Source of the DNA: Granulosicoccaceae bacterium
GTDB taxonomy: Bacteria > Pseudomonadota > Gammaproteobacteria > Granulosicoccales > Granulosicoccaceae
Direction: 5' to 3'
DNA: 7,535 nucleotides
NCBI GenBank assembly: GCA_023301405.1
Contig: JALZUX010000131.1
Location: forward strand, 1 to 7,535
The notes under the pieces: model-generated
What the model was told of the DNA's origin: nothing
What the model saw: only the letters and a program-made list of their open reading frames with translations
Database searches by the model: none
Made by a program: the position numbers and the translations under genes
In this document: positions 7,138-7,535 of the stretch, in pieces
How the letters are laid out: each line of letters starts with the position of its first letter
Position numbering within the stretch: the stretch's first letter is position 1

Positions 7138-7535
7138 CTAGATGCTGCAGCGAATCAACGCGGTATTACTTTGCCAGCTACTGAACGAACCGTCGGCAAC
7201 GGCGACATTAGTCAATACGCGGCCGGATTCAAGCGTTAGCACACCGTTTGAAAAAGACCATGTCGTGGCAGTTCCGGCATCGACGCCGGTATTGTCTGCT
7301 GAGAGTGTTAAAGTAAAAGCTGATCCTAGCTCTTCCAAAACTCTAGTGGTTTGATTGAATTCAAACGACGCGCAGCTGTAGGCAGAGTCGTTAGATGGGT
7401 CAGCTGTTGCGGATATGAATACTTCCTGGCTATCGGGAGTGAATATTTGAGCTGTAATTTGAGCACCGGGAGCAGCGTTAGTAAGGCGACATGGTGATTG
7501 GGTTGCAGCGATAAAACCCCAGTCGTCATCGCCGT
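7138..7535 (-). CDS. C-terminal part of an unidentified protein, cut by the right edge
   Basis: Reading the minus strand from the right edge gives 132 uninterrupted codons ending in TAG at 7138-7140, so this is the 3' end of a gene whose start lies outside the window. A TTG at 7338 sits inside this open frame and is probably an internal leucine codon. The visible part is rich in T, S, A, N and D, poor in lysine, and has alternating patterns typical of beta-sandwich or secreted proteins. Three cysteines (in SPCRL, SYSCASF and the extreme C-terminal IRCSI) are consistent with an exported, disulphide-containing protein. It runs straight into the terminator at 7086-7120, which supports a real gene end. 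I do not recognise the family. Confidence 0.75.
   Translation of the reverse strand, partial: GDDDWGFIAATQSPCRLTNAAPGAQITAQIFTPDSQEVFISATADPSNDSAYSCASFEFNQTTRVLEELGSAFTLTLSADNTGVDAGTATTWSFSNGVLTLESGRVLTNVAVADGSFSSWQSNTALIRCSI

Overview
The window looks like chromosomal DNA from a Gram-negative bacterium of moderate GC content, most likely a free-living, perhaps marine, gammaproteobacterium. That is inferred from the gene families present (a HAMP-GGDEF-EAL receptor, a FadR-type GntR regulator, a tandem universal stress protein, a DUF3616 lipoprotein, a dienelactone hydrolase and a PhyH oxygenase) and cannot be refined without a search. I see no insertion sequence, integrase, CRISPR array, tRNA or rRNA.

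Layout. Bases 1-160 hold no convincing gene. A large minus-strand gene (161-2455) encodes a membrane-anchored c-di-GMP enzyme with both GGDEF and EAL domains. A 225-bp divergent intergenic region separates it from a plus-strand block. That block contains a GntR/FCD regulator (2681-3364) with a likely self-operator at its promoter, then an AT-rich leader. Next come a two-domain universal stress protein (3560-4444), a DUF3616 lipoprotein (about 4492-5487) and a dienelactone hydrolase-family enzyme (5567-6286). A minus-strand PhyH-type non-haem iron dioxygenase (6301-7062) converges on the hydrolase with only 14 bp between the stop codons. Upstream of it, in its own direction, lies a near-perfect bidirectional terminator hairpin (7086-7120). 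Beyond that is the C-terminal end of a further minus-strand gene (7138-7535) that runs off the right edge.

How the genes fit together. No pathway links all of them. The USP and DUF3616 genes are 47 bp apart on one strand and could share a transcript. The hydrolase and the dioxygenase are both catabolic-type enzymes but convergent, so they are not an operon. The c-di-GMP enzyme is a separate signalling unit. I did not find strong evidence for an undescribed multi-gene system. The points most worth checking are the terminator placed 11 nt before the PhyH ribosome binding site, the linker inserted between the I-site and the AGDEF signature of the cyclase domain, the GntR operator overlapping its -10 box, and the DUF3616 protein's predicted inner-membrane lipoprotein sorting signal.
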